Source: Methanosarcinales archaeon
GTDB lineage: Archaea; Halobacteriota; Syntropharchaeia; Alkanophagales; Methanospirareceae
Assembly: GCA_030665925.1 (NCBI GenBank)
Contig: DAOUYX010000089.1
Coordinates: 1-6,636 of the forward strand
Length of the DNA stretch: 6,636 nt
Direction: 5' to 3'
The notes under the pieces were generated by a model that made no database searches, was not told where the DNA came from, and was given only the letters and a program-made list of their open reading frames with translations. Position numbers and translations under genes: made by a program. This document shows, one piece after another, positions 5,288-6,636 of the stretch; position 1 is the first letter of the stretch; the number at the start of each line of letters is the position of its first letter.

Positions 5288-6103
5288 CTATTTTAACGAC
5301 ACAATCTCAAGCATTTCTGCATGAACCCCGGGCTTCAAAGCAGCAATAAGAGAAACATTGTGCGTTATTCCTACTTCGGTTCCAAACTCTTTGCCTTTTA
5401 AATCCGTTATAATGCCTCCCGCCTCTTTTAGGATCAACGAGGCACCGGCAATATCATAGCCGTTTACCAAGTCACGCACGTCTATTACCGCATCCAGAGC
5501 ACCTTCGGCAACCAAGCAGATCTCCATCGCGATACTGCCCAGCACACGAATGACCATCTTCCTCGTCCCTTTTTGAAATTGCAACATCGCATCCGGTATC
5601 GAATCCGCGCCGTAGGTGTAGATAGAGAATGCGCGTTTCGTCTTTCCCCTTATTTCACGAGGTAGCAGCGTACCATCTACCCATGCGCGTTCGCCCTTCA
5701 CCGCATAATATGTTTTCCCGTAGATAGTCGCAACGACGCTCGCTTGGACATCCTCAAACGTAACGTGCTCCACGTTCGGCGAATACGCAATCGATGAGCA
5801 GAAGAACGGAATGCCCAGGGTGGCATTGGTAGACCCATCAATAGGGTCAAAGATAAGCGTAAATTCCGGGTCTCCACCTTTTGGGTATACATGGTCGCCT
5901 AATTCCTCCGAGATTATCCGCGCACATCGGTCACGACTGTGTAAGGCATTCTCTAACGCCTCCTCAGCAAATAGGTCTATTTTTCTCGTTACGTCCTGCG
6001 CTCTTATCTTTATTACTGCTCCATGGTCTTCGGTCTCCGAAATGTAGGTTCTTATAGAATCTCGTATCTCCAAGGCAATCTCTAACAGTTCTTCGATGTC
6101 CAT
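5288..6103 (-). CDS. suhB: Inositol monophosphatase-family enzyme, probable archaeal FBPase/IMPase
   Basis: The 271-residue product is a metal-dependent, lithium-sensitive-type phosphatase of the inositol monophosphatase superfamily. Archaeal members of this size often hydrolyse both inositol-1-phosphate and fructose-1,6-bisphosphate. Visible metal-site residues are E66/E67 in ISEELG, D86, D89 and the following GST in DPIDGSTN (86-93), and D217 in GYDIAGASLILKEAGG (215-230). The N-terminal QDVTRKIDLFAEEAL segment (36-50) is also typical. Length fits the family (about 250-275). The frame stays open to an ATG at 6169, but those 22 extra residues (including KQSKRNREEK) do not look like the family and lie partly in the insertion-sequence end. 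The start at 6103 (MDIEELLEIALEI) is therefore preferred, with a weak purine-rich AGAGAAGAG before it. Substrate cannot be fixed from sequence: gluconeogenesis or inositol-lipid/solute synthesis are both possible. The insertion-sequence remnant sits about 35 bp upstream. Confidence 0.93.
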   Translation of the reverse strand: MDIEELLEIALEIRDSIRTYISETEDHGAVIKIRAQDVTRKIDLFAEEALENALHSRDRCARIISEELGDHVYPKGGDPEFTLIFDPIDGSTNATLGIPFFCSSIAYSPNVEHVTFEDVQASVVATIYGKTYYAVKGERAWVDGTLLPREIRGKTKRAFSIYTYGADSIPDAMLQFQKGTRKMVIRVLGSIAMEICLVAEGALDAVIDVRDLVNGYDIAGASLILKEAGGIITDLKGKEFGTEVGITHNVSLIAALKPGVHAEMLEIVSLK

Positions 6104-6156
6104 TTTCTCTTCTCTATTCCTTTTTGATTGTTTACAGGCTGTCCCCCAATTCATTA

Positions 6157-6636
6157 TCAACACTGACACTTAAAGTTAACTATTGTGTGAACACGTAAAA
6201 ATTTCACTACTTTAGATGTCGAATTAGCTACTAACGTCCGAATCGTACCGATAATCGGCACATTCCTCTCCAATTTACCCCACATTACCTTCAGATTGTG
6301 CGCTGTGCATGCCAGATTATGCTCTACCCTAACCTTCTCTATTCCACGTGTCAGAAACTCCCGGAACTTCATATTCTGCTTAATGTTACCGAATAAACTT
6401 TTTAGAAAAGTTTTCAAAAACGCTTCGCAATCATTCAACAGTCTCCTTACGCTTTTTGTACTCCTCTTTACCCGCCCCAGACCGCATCTTAGCGGCCATC
6501 CTACGGCGTTCCGCCTCGTAGCCGTCACTGGTGATTGCCCTTATTTTGCCTTCACCTGCACACTCCGATCTGAACGGGCATTCACCACAGTTCGCACCGT
6601 AATAGGCGTACAGCGACTTCCCGTTATATTCATACT
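6157..6636 (-). pseudogene. Broken IS1182/DDE_Tnp_1_6-type transposase, C-terminal part
   Basis: Two reading frames together give a transposase C-terminus. The first (6634 down to a TGA at 6433-6431) encodes YEYNGKSLYAYYGANCGECP with the Cys cluster C-x2-C-x5-C (CGECPFRSEC), then a basic stretch ending KKRKETVE. The second (from 6393 to the stop at 6157) resumes as FGNIKQNMKFREFLTRGIEK, VEHNLACTAHNLKVMWGKL and about 35 further residues. In intact relatives ETVE would run directly into PVFGNIK, carrying the final catalytic Glu. Here 40 bases replace the expected six, a net gain of 34 that inserts a stop and shifts frame. The insert holds an 8-bp inverted repeat. An ATG at 6528 opens a frame of 123 codons, but its first part is out of register and not real protein. 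The N-terminal part lies beyond the window. Confidence 0.85.
6395..6413. repeat. Perfect 8-bp inverted repeat inside the transposase-disrupting insert
   Basis: AAACTTTT (6395-6402), TAG, AAAAGTTT (6406-6413) form a perfect hairpin-capable repeat. It lies within the 40-base segment (6394-6433) that replaces the expected two codons of the transposase. It could be a remnant of a very small inserted element or of a repair event. Confidence 0.6.

Larger units (their letters stand above)
6137..6636 (-). mobile_element. IS1182-like insertion sequence, one end only (continues past the window)
   Basis: The transposase remnant at 6157-6636 defines the element. Just past its stop, GGCTGTCCCCCAAT (6137-6150) is a plausible terminal inverted repeat, since ends with GGGACAGCC-like sequence are common in this type of element. 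The other end lies outside the window, so the repeat and any target-site duplication cannot be confirmed. If the boundary is right, the element inserted about 34 bp upstream of the phosphatase start codon. Confidence 0.55.

Noticed and set aside
6104..6169. Upstream ATG starts (6169, 6154) for the phosphatase
   Set aside because: The extra residues are unlike the family N-terminus and lie partly in the putative IS end; the ATG at 6103 fits family length and motif spacing.
6434..6528. A 123-codon frame starting at ATG 6528 as an independent small basic protein
   Set aside because: From 6528 to about 6434 it is out of register with clear transposase coding sequence (Cys cluster, KKRKETVE) in the other frame; only the part from 6393 on is transposase.
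1..6636. CRISPR array or defence island
   Set aside because: No regularly spaced repeats and no cas or defence genes other than the toxin-antitoxin pair.

Overview
The window looks archaeal, most likely a euryarchaeon near the ANME-1/methanogen lineages; the exact lineage is inference. The evidence is a complete RNase L inhibitor/ABCE1 ATPase (restricted to archaea and eukaryotes), a radical SAM protein with the Cys layout of archaeal tetraether-lipid-synthase-type enzymes, an archaeal-type inositol monophosphatase/fructose bisphosphatase, a protein carrying the WWDY motif of AglB/STT3, and TATA-like boxes about 25-30 bp before several start codons, which suggests leaderless transcripts.

Layout. 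1-889 (minus): radical SAM protein, 3' end cut by the window edge. 890-1100: divergent promoter region. 1101-2012 (plus): AlkA-type DNA glycosylase. 2087-2641 (plus): a RelB/RelE-like toxin-antitoxin pair whose junction contains a diverged duplication of the antitoxin end plus toxin start. 2666-4438 (minus): ABCE1, convergent with the toxin, 24 bp apart. 4439-4602: divergent intergenic region with a perfect 8-bp inverted repeat. 4603-5166 (plus): a 187-residue, one-membrane-helix protein resembling only the soluble WWDYG-domain part of oligosaccharyltransferase. 5167-5287: short gap where two genes converge. 5288-6103 (minus): inositol monophosphatase-family enzyme. About 6137-6636 (minus): end of an IS1182-like insertion sequence whose transposase is broken by a small insertion.

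The genes do not form one pathway. They are a mix of housekeeping functions (ribosome recycling, base excision repair, sugar/inositol phosphate metabolism, probable lipid modification) with accessory material (toxin-antitoxin, IS remnant) between them. No long operon is visible; genes are mostly single units in alternating orientations, apart from the toxin-antitoxin pair. The most unusual items are the stand-alone STT3-like domain with apparently inverted topology, and the rearrangement scar in the toxin-antitoxin operon. No CRISPR array, rRNA or tRNA gene was seen.
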